Part shown: one piece after another, positions 8,524 to 18,116 of the stretch | How the letters are laid out: each line of letters begins with the position of its first letter | Numbering within the stretch: position 1 is the stretch's first letter | Source of the DNA: Candidatus Flexifilum affinis | Lineage (GTDB): Bacteria; Chloroflexota; Anaerolineae; Aggregatilineales; Phototrophicaceae | Assembly (NCBI GenBank): GCA_016713325.1 | Contig: JADJPJ010000002.1 | Span: forward strand, 806,001-870,000 | Length of the DNA stretch: 64,000 nucleotides | Direction: 5' to 3' | The notes under the pieces: model-generated | The model's database searches: none | The model's input: the letters and a program-made list of their open reading frames with translations, nothing else | Told to the model about the DNA's origin: nothing | Program-made: the position numbers and the translations under genes

Positions 8524-10529
8524 CTGTATCCGACGGGGATCTGGCGAGCAGGAGGGCGATATGGGCCGTGCCCGGCGCCGTCGCGACCGCTCTGGTGATC
8601 CTACTGATCCTCATCCTTGCGGCCGCCCTGCGCTTCGGCGGCATTGACGCGCAGTCGCTGTGGCATGACGAAGGCAACAGCTACGTTCAGGCCACGCGAG
8701 GGTTCGGCGAGATCGCCTTCCACGCCGGGCGCGACATTCACCCGCCGGGCTACTATTGGATCCTGGCCGGCTGGCGCGCTCTGGCCGGCGACAGCGAACT
8801 GTCGTTGCGCCTTCCTTCGGCTTTCGCCAGCATCCTGACCGTCGCCTTCGCCGCCGCGCTCGGCTGGCGCCTGTATGGCCCGGTTGCCGGGGTGACCGCC
8901 GGCGTGGCCACGACCCTCAGCACCTTCAGTATCTACTATGCGCAGGAAGCGCGCATGTATGCGCTTCTGGCTCTCTGGGTGGCCGCCTCTTTCTGGACAT
9001 TGTCCGCCTTTTTGCGCCGGCCGACTATCCCCCGCATGCTGGCGCTGGCGGCCATCAACACCGCCGGGCTGTACACGCAGTACGCCTTTCCGCTGTTCAT
9101 GGTCGCGCAGGGCGTCGTTGCCCTTGCCGCGCTGCTCCAGCCTGGCTTGCGGCCGTCCGAAGTCGCGAAGACGGGCCGTTTCAACCGCTGGCTGCTGTAC
9201 ATCGCTGCCAATGCCGTGACCCTCTCCCTGTTTCTGCCCTGGCTGCCGACGGCGTGGGCGCAGATCACCGCCTGGCCGCGTGCTGCTGAGCCAGTCCCCG
9301 CGATTCAGGCATTCGCCGAGTTGGCTCGGGTGCTGCTGCTCGGCCTGGTGCCCACTGCCAATGCCCCGGCGATTGCCTTCATCCTGCTGTTGTTCGGCGC
9401 GGTGACGCTGCGCGGCCGGTCGGTATGGCGCTGGCTGCTGCCGATCGCCTGGACGCTGCTGCCACTCCTGCTGTTCATCGGGCTGGGGCTGTACCAACCG
9501 GACGATCGTAAGCTCATGCTGCCTGCTCAGGTGGGCGCCGCATTGTGGCTTGGCCGGGGCGTGTGGATGCTGTGGTCCGGCGGCCTGCTCAGCATTCGCA
9601 CCGCACTGCGCACCCTGACCGGCCGGAGTCGGGCGGATCAAACCAATGCAGGGGTTCTCCGCTGGATGCGGCTGGCCGCGCTGCTCAGCGTGCTGTGGCT
9701 GGCCGTCGTTCTGGCCGAGGGGCTGGGCGGACTGCGCACTGACCCGGCCTTCCAGCGTGCCGATTACCGGGGGATCGCCGCGGCCATTGATGCGCAGGCC
9801 CGGCCGGGCGATGCCGTCATCCTCGACGCGCCGAACCAGCAGGAAGTCTTCGGCTACTATTTTGGCAGCGCCGCCTCCGATGCGCGCGTGCCGGTGTATC
9901 CTCTGCCTGACGGCCTGAACGCCGACGATGCCGACACCCGGATGGCCGTCGAGGCAATAATTCAGGAGCAGAAGCGGATCTTCGCCGTCTTCTGGGGAGA
10001 ATTGGAGCGGGATCCCAACCGCGTGGTCGAGAAGGCCCTGGAGGCTGGCGCCTTCGAAATTCGCGATGACTGGTATGGCGACGTGCGATTAGTGCAGTAC
10101 GCCACGCCGGCCGACCTCGACCTGCGCCTGGAGGTCGACGCCCAATTTGGCGAAGCGATCCACCTGGTCGGGGCGTCGCTGCCGGGCCGCGATTTCGCCA
10201 CCGGCGATGTGCTTCAGGTGGCCCTGGAATGGCGCGCAGATGCGGCGCTGGACGAACGCTACAAGGTCTTCGTGCAGCTTCTCAACCCGGATGGTACGCT
10301 GGCGGCGCAGCGCGACAGCGAACCGGGGGGCGGTCTGGCGCTGACCACCACCTGGGTTCCCGGCGAAATGGTCGTCGACCGTCACGCGCTGGCCCTTTCA
10401 AGTGACCTATCGTCGGGCGAATACACGCTGATCGTCGGCCTGTACCAGCTCGCTCCCCCCCATGCTCGCCTTACGGTTGAAGGGGGCGACAGCGTCTCGC
10501 TCGGATCCATAAATGTTCGTTCTCAATAA
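8520..10529 (+). CDS. GT39/ArnT-like membrane glycosyltransferase
   Basis: Polytopic membrane glycosyltransferase of the dolichyl/polyprenyl-phosphate-sugar type (669 aa). About ten hydrophobic helices fill residues 15-400. The first luminal loop carries the acidic pair in LWHDEGNSY, followed by DIHPPGYYW and YYAQEARMYAL, signatures of the GT39/ArnT superfamily. From about 400 onward there is a soluble extracytoplasmic domain ending in a beta-sandwich-like segment. It probably transfers a sugar from a polyprenyl-phosphate carrier to a lipid, glycan or protein outside the membrane. Its start overlaps the preceding glycosidase stop (ATGA), so the two are coupled. Confidence 0.85.
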   Translation: MTVSDGDLASRRAIWAVPGAVATALVILLILILAAALRFGGIDAQSLWHDEGNSYVQATRGFGEIAFHAGRDIHPPGYYWILAGWRALAGDSELSLRLPSAFASILTVAFAAALGWRLYGPVAGVTAGVATTLSTFSIYYAQEARMYALLALWVAASFWTLSAFLRRPTIPRMLALAAINTAGLYTQYAFPLFMVAQGVVALAALLQPGLRPSEVAKTGRFNRWLLYIAANAVTLSLFLPWLPTAWAQITAWPRAAEPVPAIQAFAELARVLLLGLVPTANAPAIAFILLLFGAVTLRGRSVWRWLLPIAWTLLPLLLFIGLGLYQPDDRKLMLPAQVGAALWLGRGVWMLWSGGLLSIRTALRTLTGRSRADQTNAGVLRWMRLAALLSVLWLAVVLAEGLGGLRTDPAFQRADYRGIAAAIDAQARPGDAVILDAPNQQEVFGYYFGSAASDARVPVYPLPDGLNADDADTRMAVEAIIQEQKRIFAVFWGELERDPNRVVEKALEAGAFEIRDDWYGDVRLVQYATPADLDLRLEVDAQFGEAIHLVGASLPGRDFATGDVLQVALEWRADAALDERYKVFVQLLNPDGTLAAQRDSEPGGGLALTTTWVPGEMVVDRHALALSSDLSSGEYTLIVGLYQLAPPHARLTVEGGDSVSLGSINVRSQ

Positions 10530-10626
10530 GTAAAAAGCTCCTCCTCATGGGCTGTTCATGTCGCGGGGCTAGCATGAACGTTACTTCAACGCTGCTGAAA
10601 GCGTTTGCTTTATAGGAAATAAGTCC

Positions 10627-11580
10627 ATGACTATCCTGGTGACCGGCGCGGCCGGATATGTAGGCAATAACACGGTGCGTCGTCTGCTTGAACTGGGAAA
10701 GCCGGTGAAGGCCCTGGTCCGGGACGCGGACAAGGCGGCGACGCGTCTGAAGGGGTTGCCCGGCTCGATCACCCTGGCGACCGGCGATGTGCGCGATCGG
10801 GCGTCGATGCAGAAAGCCATGGAAGGCGTGACAACGGTTGTGCATCTTGTCGCCATCCCCATGGAACGCGGCGGCGCCACCTACGAAGAAGTCAACTATC
10901 AGGGCACCATCAATGTGGTCGATGCCGCGGTCGCCGCGGGTGTCGAACGCTTCATCAACATGTCGCAGAACGGCGCGACGCCGGATCACTTCTCACGGTT
11001 CCTGCGCAGCAAGGGGCGCGCACAGGCCTATGTCGCCGCCTCGCCGCTCAGGTGGACGGCGGTGAAGCCATCGGTCATCTTCGGGCCGCAGGATGAGTTC
11101 TTCAACGCCTTCGCCCGGCTGATCCGCATCACGCCGATGGTTTTCCCGCTGATCGACGGCGGCAAGGCCCTCTTCCAGCCAGTATCCGTCCACGATGTGG
11201 TCGAGGCGATGGTCCGCAGCCTGGACGATGATGCCACCATCGGTCGTGAGTTCGCGCTGGGCGGCCCGGAAGTGCTGACGATGGGCGAGATCGAGAAGCG
11301 TGTTCTCAATGCGATGGGCGAGAGCCGCCTGATGATCAATGCGCCGGCCGGTCTGCTCAAACCTGCGGTATTTGTGATGGAAAAGGTGCTGCCTGGCACG
11401 CCGGTCAATCTGACGCTGCTGGAACTGCTTGCCTCGCCCAATACGGTGAGCGACAACGCTCTGGTCAGCTATTTCAATATGCAGCCGCGCCCCTTCGCCG
11501 GGGAGAACATTGCGTATCTGCGCGAGGCCACCATCGGCTCAGCGCTCACGCGCTTCTTCACCGGCAAGGCCGTCAACTGA
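10627..11580 (+). CDS. NAD(P)-binding SDR/NDUFA9-like epimerase family protein
   Basis: Cytoplasmic Rossmann-fold protein of 317 aa, atypical (extended) SDR type related to NmrA and the complex I NDUFA9 family. The dinucleotide motif VTGAAGYVGNNTVRRL is at residues 5-20. ATGDVRDRASMQKAMEGV and VVHLVAIPME follow in the expected order, but the YxxxK catalytic motif is not evident, as is common in this subgroup. It may modify or bind a nucleotide sugar or quinone-linked substrate; neither is proven. AGGAAATAAGTCC precedes the ATG. A GC-rich hairpin lies 37 bases after the stop. Confidence 0.8.
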   Translation: MTILVTGAAGYVGNNTVRRLLELGKPVKALVRDADKAATRLKGLPGSITLATGDVRDRASMQKAMEGVTTVVHLVAIPMERGGATYEEVNYQGTINVVDAAVAAGVERFINMSQNGATPDHFSRFLRSKGRAQAYVAASPLRWTAVKPSVIFGPQDEFFNAFARLIRITPMVFPLIDGGKALFQPVSVHDVVEAMVRSLDDDATIGREFALGGPEVLTMGEIEKRVLNAMGESRLMINAPAGLLKPAVFVMEKVLPGTPVNLTLLELLASPNTVSDNALVSYFNMQPRPFAGENIAYLREATIGSALTRFFTGKAVN

Positions 11581-11616
11581 GGCGCCAAACAGGCAGACGC
11601 GCACCGCGATCGCAGG

Positions 11617-11637
11617 AGGGCGCCGCACGGGCGCCCT
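11617..11637. terminator. GC-rich hairpin after the SDR gene
   Basis: Inverted repeat AGGGCGCC (11617-11624), loop GCACG, GGCGCCCT (11630-11637). It follows the SDR stop at 11580 and precedes a TACAAT box at 11682-11687 that probably belongs to the next gene. No U-run follows, so termination would be weak or factor-dependent. Confidence 0.5.
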
Positions 11638-11729
11638 TCGCGCCGTAGGTGAGGTGCTCATATGCTCCGGCGCGCATGGTGTACAATACCAGGCTCATTT
11701 CTATGTTGGCTATGTGCTGAGGCAGTCCG

Positions 11730-12812
11730 TTGAACCGTGTAAAACTGTTCCTCCTCATGCTCCTGGCGCTCACACTAGTGGTGGGGATCTCCCCAACCGG
11801 CGCGCAGGAAGAAGTCGTCTCCACCAGCATTTACACTCCTGTGATCACTCTGCCCCCCCAGGCACGCCTGGAAGGGCTTCGCCCCGTTTATCAGCAGACG
11901 AACCGCTGTTCCGCCGCCGCGCTGACGATCCAGCTGTCCTATTTTGGCTGGACCGGCACCTACGACGACACCATCCGCGCGCTCAACCCGCATGCCGAAG
12001 ATGTGGCGGTGCGGCTGGACGAAATGCTGGCCTTCGGCGAAGCTCAGGGGCTGAAGGGGATCGAGCGCGTGGGCGGCACGCTCGAACTGATCAAGGCGCT
12101 GGTGGCCAACGGCTTCCCGGTGCTGATGGAATCGGTCTATTATGATGGGCCAGATGCCTTCAAGGACTGGATGAGCCACAACCGCGTGGTCATGGGCTAT
12201 GACGATGCGCAAGGTGTGCTCCTGACCTACGATTCGCTGCTGGGCAACGGGGAGAACAACTCCGGTCGTCCGGTTCCCTACGCCGACGTCGATACGCGCT
12301 GGCGCGCGTTCAACCGCGACTATCTGGTCCTGTACCGGCCGGAAGATGAAGCGAAGCTCCAGGCGATTTTGGGACCCCTGTGGGATGCCCGCGCTGCCGC
12401 TGAGCAGGCACTGGCGCAGTCCATTGCGGAACTGGACACGCCGGCGGCGGACTCGTTCACGCTGTTCAACATCGGCGCTTCGCTCGTCCTGTTGGAACGG
12501 TACGAGGAAGCGGCCGACTATTTCGATCGGGCGCGCGGCACCGGCCTGCCGTGGCGGATGATGTGGTACATGTATGGCCCGTTCGAAGCCTACTACCACA
12601 CTGGCCGCTATCAGGACGTGCTCCAACTGGCGCGCGACGTGATCGCCACCACGCCCGGCGTTGAAGAGACCTACTACTATGCGGGCCTCGCCTACGAAGC
12701 GCTGGGCGAACCGGCCCGCGCCAAGTCCAACTATGAAGTGGCCGTCATGCGCAACAACGGCTATGCACCGGCGGTCGCAGCGCTTTCGCGACTTGCCACC
12801 AGTGGGGGATAA
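11730..12812 (+). CDS. Exported C39-like cysteine peptidase with TPR domain
   Basis: A 360-aa secreted or membrane-tethered protein starting at TTG (TGAGG upstream, TACAAT promoter-like box at 11682). A signal peptide covers residues 1-25. The papain-like C39 domain has its Cys in QQTNRCSAAALTIQ (Cys60), its His in SHNRVVMGYDD and an Asp in TYDSLLG. The C-terminal third (about 230-350) contains tetratricopeptide-like helices, for example YEEAADYFDRARG and YYYAGLAYEALGEPARAKSNY. C39 peptidases usually remove leader peptides from bacteriocins, but stand-alone exported C39-TPR proteins in this lineage have unknown targets. It is five bases upstream of another exported protein. Confidence 0.75.
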   Translation: MNRVKLFLLMLLALTLVVGISPTGAQEEVVSTSIYTPVITLPPQARLEGLRPVYQQTNRCSAAALTIQLSYFGWTGTYDDTIRALNPHAEDVAVRLDEMLAFGEAQGLKGIERVGGTLELIKALVANGFPVLMESVYYDGPDAFKDWMSHNRVVMGYDDAQGVLLTYDSLLGNGENNSGRPVPYADVDTRWRAFNRDYLVLYRPEDEAKLQAILGPLWDARAAAEQALAQSIAELDTPAADSFTLFNIGASLVLLERYEEAADYFDRARGTGLPWRMMWYMYGPFEAYYHTGRYQDVLQLARDVIATTPGVEETYYYAGLAYEALGEPARAKSNYEVAVMRNNGYAPAVAALSRLATSGG

Positions 12813-12817
12813 CCGCA

Positions 12818-14185
12818 TTGATGAGGTCGCTGGCTCACCTTCGTAGGGCGGCTCTGGCTGCCGCCTGCTCTCTGCTCCTCCTGCTGACTGTTCATCCTGT
12901 TCCTGCTACCGCGCAGGAGCGGGTCCTGGTGACCGACGATCTGGAAGTGATCGAGTCGGTCGGCGTCTTCGGCCAGCCTGTCCTGCTGGTGCAGGGCGTG
13001 CTGCGCAACGCGTCGACGGAGAAGGCGTTTCGCGACATCAGCCTGCGTGCCGAAATCTACGATGCCACTGAAGCCGTCATCGGCGAAGGCGTTGGCTATC
13101 CCGTCGATGCCTGCGGCGCCGGTTGGCTGCCGGACGACCAGCTTTTCCCCGAAGGACGGACACACTTCGAAATCGCGCTGGAGCTCTTTGAGGCGGGAAC
13201 GGACATCAAGCATGTGGATGTCTACGTCAGCGCCCGGCGCACGACGCCCCAGCCGGAGCCTGAGCTCGCCGAAGGCTTCACCCGTCTGTCGGACGACGAA
13301 GTGATCGAGATCGAATGGCTGACGGACGACTCGCTGCGCTATGCCGCTGGCTGCGACCGTCACCCGCTGACCGAATGGCAGTGGAATGCGGTCGATCTGA
13401 CCTCTGGTGAGCAGACCGAAGTGGCGCACCCGGCGGCTGAACTGCTGACCCCCGAGGTTCTTCAGCGCCTGAGTGCGGCTGACCCGGCCGAATTCGAGCA
13501 CGCCTTTGTTCGCTTCAGCCCGGATGGCGATCGGATGGTCTTCCAGGCCGCTGCCAACGACTTCATGACGGCGGCGCTGGATGGACGCTTTCAGCGCGCG
13601 GTGCACGGCCTGCTCCATAATCGGTCGCTCCGCGGTGTGTACTGGCAGCCGGAGGAGCGCTTCCTGGCCTACTACTTTGGCGGCTATGGCGACCCCGTCG
13701 TGTATTTCACGGCCACGGCTGAGGCCAGGGCGATCAGTCCTTCGCCGGCCAACAACCGGCCATCGCTGATCGTTCCGGGCATCAGCCGCGATGCCAATCG
13801 CGCCGTGATCGCCGGCGAATTCGGCGAGGGGATGGGCTACTACATCGTCGTCTTCAACAACGGCTTTTTCGAAAAGCTGTTCGAGGCTGAGCCGCCCGGC
13901 AACAACTATCCCGCGCCACTGCTCACGGCGGATGCCGAGACGAATCTGATTGACCGGATCTATGTGGCGTTGGACGACGCGAACGGGGCCGCGCGCCTGA
14001 TGTGCTTCAGTCGTGAGGACGAGCAGCTGCACGATCTCGCGCCGCTGCCGATGCGCCTGACGGAAAATCAGCGGGCTGCCTGGTGGCTGTCGCCGGACGA
14101 GCAGACCATCGCCCTGGGGGTAACCGGGATTCACGGTGGACTGTGGACCATTGACCTGACCGAGCTTCCGCCCTGCGCGGAATAG
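12818..14185 (+). CDS. Exported protein of unknown function
   Basis: Predicted secreted protein of 455 aa with a clear signal peptide (MRSLAHLRRAALAAACSLLL, cleavage after ATAQ). The first 100 residues after the signal look like a FxLYD/DUF3426-type beta-sandwich (VQGVLRNASTEKAFRDISL). Residues 200-450 look like a WD/PQQ-type beta-propeller, with repeats such as FVRFSPDGDRMVF and AAWWLSPDEQTIALGV. No catalytic motif was recognised. The gene follows the C39-TPR gene by five bases and is probably co-transcribed with it. It may bind a ligand or partner at the cell surface. Confidence 0.65.
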   Translation: MMRSLAHLRRAALAAACSLLLLLTVHPVPATAQERVLVTDDLEVIESVGVFGQPVLLVQGVLRNASTEKAFRDISLRAEIYDATEAVIGEGVGYPVDACGAGWLPDDQLFPEGRTHFEIALELFEAGTDIKHVDVYVSARRTTPQPEPELAEGFTRLSDDEVIEIEWLTDDSLRYAAGCDRHPLTEWQWNAVDLTSGEQTEVAHPAAELLTPEVLQRLSAADPAEFEHAFVRFSPDGDRMVFQAAANDFMTAALDGRFQRAVHGLLHNRSLRGVYWQPEERFLAYYFGGYGDPVVYFTATAEARAISPSPANNRPSLIVPGISRDANRAVIAGEFGEGMGYYIVVFNNGFFEKLFEAEPPGNNYPAPLLTADAETNLIDRIYVALDDANGAARLMCFSREDEQLHDLAPLPMRLTENQRAAWWLSPDEQTIALGVTGIHGGLWTIDLTELPPCAE

Positions 14186-14278
14186 CGCCGTTCGCCCGAC
14201 ACCCGTCGGTTGCGCAACGAGTCGGCATCAGACTGCGTAACAGCGTCAGACAGGGTGCACATCTCGCAGAACGGACAG

Positions 14279-14951
14279 ATGATTATGGACGAACCCAACT
14301 GGCTGGATGCGCTCAGCGATGGGAACGTTTTTCGGCATTGGCTGGCTCTCTTTGGGCAGTTTTTCCTGGGCATGCTCTACTTCATGCTGATCGTGGCCGG
14401 CTACTCGGCGTCGATCGGCCTGTCATTCATCCTGATCGGCATCCCGCTGCTGCTATTCACGATCGCCTCGACCCGGACGCTGGCCGACATCGACAGGAGA
14501 TTGATGGCGGCCGTGCTGGATATCGAAGCGCCGCGCACCCCGCAGGATCTCGATCTGCGCGGCGAGAATCTGGGCACTCGACTGGGCATGCTGCTGGGCA
14601 GCGGGCTGACCTGGAGGAGCCTGGTCTACCTGCTGCTCAAGATGCCGATCGGGATAATTACGTTCACGGCATCGATGGCGCTGCTGCCCCTGATGGCTCT
14701 GGAACTTGATTCTCGCGCCGCTGACCATCGATCTGCGGCTGCTCAGCGCGCGTCTGCTGCGCTGGCTGGCGCTTGGCTCCTACCACGCCGTCGACTGGAT
14801 GCTGCCGACTGAAGCCAGTACAGCGCCGGAGCGGGAGAAGCCAAAGCGCTCGCGACTGGAGCTCGCTGACGACGAGGAAGATTTGAGTGACGACCGCTAC
14901 TACATCGACAGCGAAGGCGAGATTCAGCGAGACGCCCCTCAGAAGCTTTAG
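14279..14951 (+). pseudogene. Sensor-domain-like membrane protein, interrupted by a frameshift
   Basis: The N-terminal part (ATG at 14279 or 14285) encodes two long hydrophobic hairpins (FGQFFLGMLYFMLIVAGY, IGLSFILIGIPLLLFTIAS) and DIDRRLMAAVLDIEAP, resembling the four-helix putative sensor domain found fused to histidine kinases in Actinobacteria and Chloroflexi. Near 14690-14705 the frame runs out of sense; the natural continuation (LILAPLTIDLRLLSARLL, then an acidic tail to 14951) is in the next frame. A +1 shift (one extra base) restores one protein of about 224 aa. No kinase domain is attached. It may be a real pseudogene or a sequencing indel. The next gene overlaps its end by 65 bases. 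Confidence 0.6.
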
Positions 14952-16863
14952 CCCAGGCCGAGCGGCGTGGGCGGCGCTGATCCTCATTCTGATCCTGGCG
15001 GCGGTCCTGCGCTTCGCCGAGATCGAGGTCAGCAGCTTCGCCTGGGACGAGGCGCGAATTAGCCTCGACGCCCTGCGCATGGCGCGCGGTGGCGAACTGG
15101 TCATGGCCGGCCAGCCTTCGTCGGTCGATATCCCCTTCTTCCCGGCCAGCGTTTGGCTCTTTGCCATCCCCTTTGCCATTTCGCCCGATCCACTCTTCGC
15201 GGTTCTGGTTGTGGCCGGCGTGAGCTGGCTGATGGTCTACGGCGTCTGGTCGCTGGCGCGCCACTTCGGCGTTCTGCCTGGGCTGGCCGCTGCGCTCTAC
15301 ACTGCCGCTTCTCCATACGCCGTCTTCTACGGGCGGAGTATCTGGCAGCCCAATCTGCTGGCGCCGCTGGCGCTGCTCTGGCTGACCGCCTGGTTTGCCA
15401 GCGTGAACCGGTCGGGAAGGGCCGGGCTGCTGGCAGCCGGGCTGGTCGGCTTCCTGGGCGTGCTGACCGTTCAGGTGCATTTCGCCGGCGCGGCGCTGAT
15501 CCTGGCAACCGCCTATGCGGTCCTGCGTCACTTCCGCGGCCGCAAGCTGATCGCCGCCGGTCTCGGGTCGGCGCTGGCGGGTCTGGCGGCGCTGCCATAC
15601 CTCTACTACATCTCGACCGTCGATCCCGCGGTGATGGGACGCTTCGGGACGGTCCTCGGCGGCGGCGCGCAGGTGGATATGCAGAGCGTCGAGAACCTGC
15701 TGCGGCTGGCGGCCGGGTGGGACTGGGCCTTTCTGGGACTTGGCGACGCCGACACCTTTAGCCGCTCGGTGCCGCTGGCGGTCGCGCTGCTGGCCGGTCT
15801 GGCGATTGGTATCGCCGCGCTCCTACGCCAGCGGTTCCGCCCGGATGAGACTTCACCGGACACGCCCATCCGCGCCCGACTGGCGGAGATGGTGCTGGTC
15901 CTGCTGATCGCATCTCCTCTTTTCTTTCTGCGCCACAGCAGTCCGGTGCTGATCCACTATCAGTTGGTCCCATTCCCGGCCGTGGCCATTGCTTTCGGCG
16001 CGGCGCTGTCGCTGATGCGGTCGCACATCTGGCGTCTTGCTCTGGGCACCGCTATGGCAGCGGCCGCGGCGATCTGGTCGGTGCAGATTGTGACCACCCT
16101 GACCAGGGCCAGCATCCAGCGCCCGCCGAATAGCGCCCTGTCCAGCATTCTCCGCGAATCCCGAACGGCCGCCCGAACGGCCGCTGCGCCGGTGCTGTTC
16201 TACACACATGGCGACAACCCCGCCCTGCACGGCGAGGCCGCGGTATTCAAGGCGCTCCTGTGGGATCGACCGCATCGAATTCTCAATGGGGATGTCCTTC
16301 TCATCCTGCCGCCGTACCCGGCCACGCAGATGGCCACGCTGGCGCCGTTTCAGATGTGGGAAGAGCTGGTCGACGGCGGTCTGGCGAACGAGCCGGTCGA
16401 GGTTCCCCGCCGTGCCGGCGCGGAGCCGTTCGTCGCCGCAGCCTATGATGGCGTCGCCGAGCTGGAGGGGTTCACGCCCGTTGAGCCGGTGACTCTGGCC
16501 GATGGCACGACTCTGCTGGGGTGGAAGGCGCGCTATGTAGGGCCGCGCTTCCGCATCTCGACGCTGTGGCGTGTCGAGGGCGCTGCGCCCTCCGGTGAAT
16601 TCCAGCAGTTTCACCATCTGCGCCGTGCGGACGCTCCGGAAGAGGAGCCGGTGGCGATCAGCGATGTGCCTCTGTCCCGGACGACCTGGCAGATCGGCGA
16701 CCGGGTGGTGGTCATGGCCGACTTCTTCGATATCCCACCGGGCCAGGAATGGTCTGTCGACGTGGGTCACTACACTCTAGGGAACCTGCGTCGGGCACCG
16801 CGGCTCGACTCCAGCGGCGATCTCATCCGACTTTCGCCGATCCTCAGCGAATCACCCCCATAA
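14887..16863 (+). CDS. GT39/ArnT-like membrane glycosyltransferase
   Basis: Second polytopic glycosyltransferase of the block (658 aa). It starts at GTG 14887 with GAGGAA about eight bases upstream, overlapping the preceding reading frame. The acidic motif of the first outer loop is SSFAWDEARISLDAL, and FYGRSIWQPNLLAPLALLW replaces the QEARMY motif of classic GT39 members. About ten transmembrane helices run to residue 420; the remaining 240 residues are soluble and probably extracytoplasmic. Likely a polyprenyl-phosphate sugar donor enzyme; acceptor unknown. It ends just before a bidirectional hairpin shared with the convergent lipoprotein gene. Confidence 0.8.
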   Translation: MTTATTSTAKARFSETPLRSFSPGRAAWAALILILILAAVLRFAEIEVSSFAWDEARISLDALRMARGGELVMAGQPSSVDIPFFPASVWLFAIPFAISPDPLFAVLVVAGVSWLMVYGVWSLARHFGVLPGLAAALYTAASPYAVFYGRSIWQPNLLAPLALLWLTAWFASVNRSGRAGLLAAGLVGFLGVLTVQVHFAGAALILATAYAVLRHFRGRKLIAAGLGSALAGLAALPYLYYISTVDPAVMGRFGTVLGGGAQVDMQSVENLLRLAAGWDWAFLGLGDADTFSRSVPLAVALLAGLAIGIAALLRQRFRPDETSPDTPIRARLAEMVLVLLIASPLFFLRHSSPVLIHYQLVPFPAVAIAFGAALSLMRSHIWRLALGTAMAAAAAIWSVQIVTTLTRASIQRPPNSALSSILRESRTAARTAAAPVLFYTHGDNPALHGEAAVFKALLWDRPHRILNGDVLLILPPYPATQMATLAPFQMWEELVDGGLANEPVEVPRRAGAEPFVAAAYDGVAELEGFTPVEPVTLADGTTLLGWKARYVGPRFRISTLWRVEGAAPSGEFQQFHHLRRADAPEEEPVAISDVPLSRTTWQIGDRVVVMADFFDIPPGQEWSVDVGHYTLGNLRRAPRLDSSGDLIRLSPILSESPP

Positions 16864-16870
16864 CCCGCAT

Positions 16871-16904
16871 GGAATCAAAAGCGGCCGACAGTTCTGTCGG
16901 CCGC
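16871..16904 (-). terminator. Intrinsic terminator of the lipoprotein gene
   Basis: GCGGCCGACAG (16881-16891), TT, CTGTCGGCCGC (16894-16904). On the minus strand the stem is followed by TTTTGATTCC, giving an intrinsic terminator for the lipoprotein gene ending at 16926. The same stem can also stop plus-strand transcription from 16863. Confidence 0.75.
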
Positions 16905-16925
16905 GTACAGGTACGTTCAGAAGAT

Positions 16926-17924
16926 CTAGGCTCCGGGCGGGGTGACCAGCACGCCCGGCGGCGGGCCGAACGTCGGCGTGGTCGCCTGGGTGGGCGGCAG
17001 GGTGCCCCCGACCGGCGGACCGGATGTCGGCACCGGGCTGCCTGCGCCGGGCGGTGTATTGGGCGGCGCCTGGGTCGCGCCGCCGCCGGCGGTCGTCGGT
17101 ACGACAAACGGCGGCAGTGTCGAAGTGCCCATCGGGATGGACAGGGTTGTGCTGGGTGTTGGCGACAGCGTGCGCGATGGCGTCAGAGTGGGCACGCCGG
17201 GTGGCTGCCGGCCGACCGATGTGGGCGGCGGGAAGGTGGCCACGATGACTCCGTCGGGGTTTGACGTGCCACCGGGAAGGCCGATCACACCGCCAATGAT
17301 CGACGGTCCGATCAACGGGAGCGTAGGAATGGCCGTGCCGGGCGCACCCAGGGTCCAGGTAAATGTCGGCGTCGGACGGGTGCCCGTCGGGCTGGGCGTT
17401 CGGGTCGCCGTGGCAGTAGCGGTTGGCGTCTCTGTCGGAGTGGGCGACGCGGTAGAAACGGGAGTCTCCTGAAGATCAAGGGCCTGAACATAGGCCAGTG
17501 AGCCATCTTCCAGGCGTACCAGTGTCCAGTCGCCATCGACGGCAAGGACCTCGACCGCCTCACCGCGCGCAAACGTCGCGATTTTGCCGCACGTCAGCTC
17601 GCGGCAGTCGTACACGTAGACGAGTTCTTCTTCCCCGTTGGCATACCAGATCGCGCCGAGCGGCTCTTCGGTCGGCGAAAGCTCGATCGTGGCGGTCGCC
17701 TCGACGGTGAGCGCCCCGACAACGGCGGCGCCGGCATCGGTTGGCGGCAGCGTCTCCGTGGGCGGCGGGGTGTTTGTGGTCGTGGGAAGGTTGGCGACGG
17801 TGGGCACCGCGCTCTCTGGTTGGGCAACACAGCCGGCCAGGAGTGCTGCGGCGAACAACAGCGCGGTGAACGCGCCAGACGGGGAAGGGTGGCTCTTCAA
17901 GGCGTGTTGACTTCCTGAAATCAT
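16926..17924 (-). CDS. Lipoprotein with SH3-like domain and Pro/Thr/Gly-rich tail
   Basis: Predicted lipid-anchored surface protein of 332 aa. The ATG at 17924 gives a signal peptide with lipobox LLAGC (Cys32); an in-frame ATG at 18020 would add a non-signal extension. After a Pro/Thr linker, one SH3b-like domain is visible (about residues 85-150: YVYDCRELTCGKIATFARGE, then DGDWTLVRLEDGSLAYVQ). The remaining 180 residues are low complexity, rich in Thr, Pro and Gly, probably a cell-wall-spanning stalk. The antisense strand also has an open frame, caused by the skewed composition. Role unknown; bacterial SH3b domains often bind peptidoglycan or peptides. Confidence 0.75.
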   Translation of the reverse strand: MISGSQHALKSHPSPSGAFTALLFAAALLAGCVAQPESAVPTVANLPTTTNTPPPTETLPPTDAGAAVVGALTVEATATIELSPTEEPLGAIWYANGEEELVYVYDCRELTCGKIATFARGEAVEVLAVDGDWTLVRLEDGSLAYVQALDLQETPVSTASPTPTETPTATATATRTPSPTGTRPTPTFTWTLGAPGTAIPTLPLIGPSIIGGVIGLPGGTSNPDGVIVATFPPPTSVGRQPPGVPTLTPSRTLSPTPSTTLSIPMGTSTLPPFVVPTTAGGGATQAPPNTPPGAGSPVPTSGPPVGGTLPPTQATTPTFGPPPGVLVTPPGA

Positions 17925-18037
17925 CGACCTGCGCCGGTTGGTAGATTGAACGCGCAGACGCTCCATCATAGCAACATATAGCAACATCCGCGAGGCCTGG
18001 CCAATTCGAGGGATGTCCACCAGGAAAACCTGGGTGT

Positions 18038-18066
18038 TTGTGTGTGACTGTACCTCAGGTTATACT
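18038..18066 (+). promoter_or_regulatory. Sigma-70-type promoter of the M42 peptidase operon
   Basis: TTGTGT (18038-18043), 17-base spacer, TATACT (18061-18066), 50 bases before the ATG at 18117. The match to the consensus is good in the -10 box and moderate in the -35 box. Confidence 0.5.
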
Positions 18067-18116
18067 AAGCGCCGGTTCTCAAGATACTCTTATCACTCAT
18101 CGGCGGCAGCTATCGC

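Noticed and set aside
16942..17472. Plus-strand open frame of 176 codons, Gly/Val-rich
   Set aside because: It is the antisense of the Pro/Thr-rich tail of the lipoprotein gene; composition makes the opposite strand open. No ribosome site or known motif.
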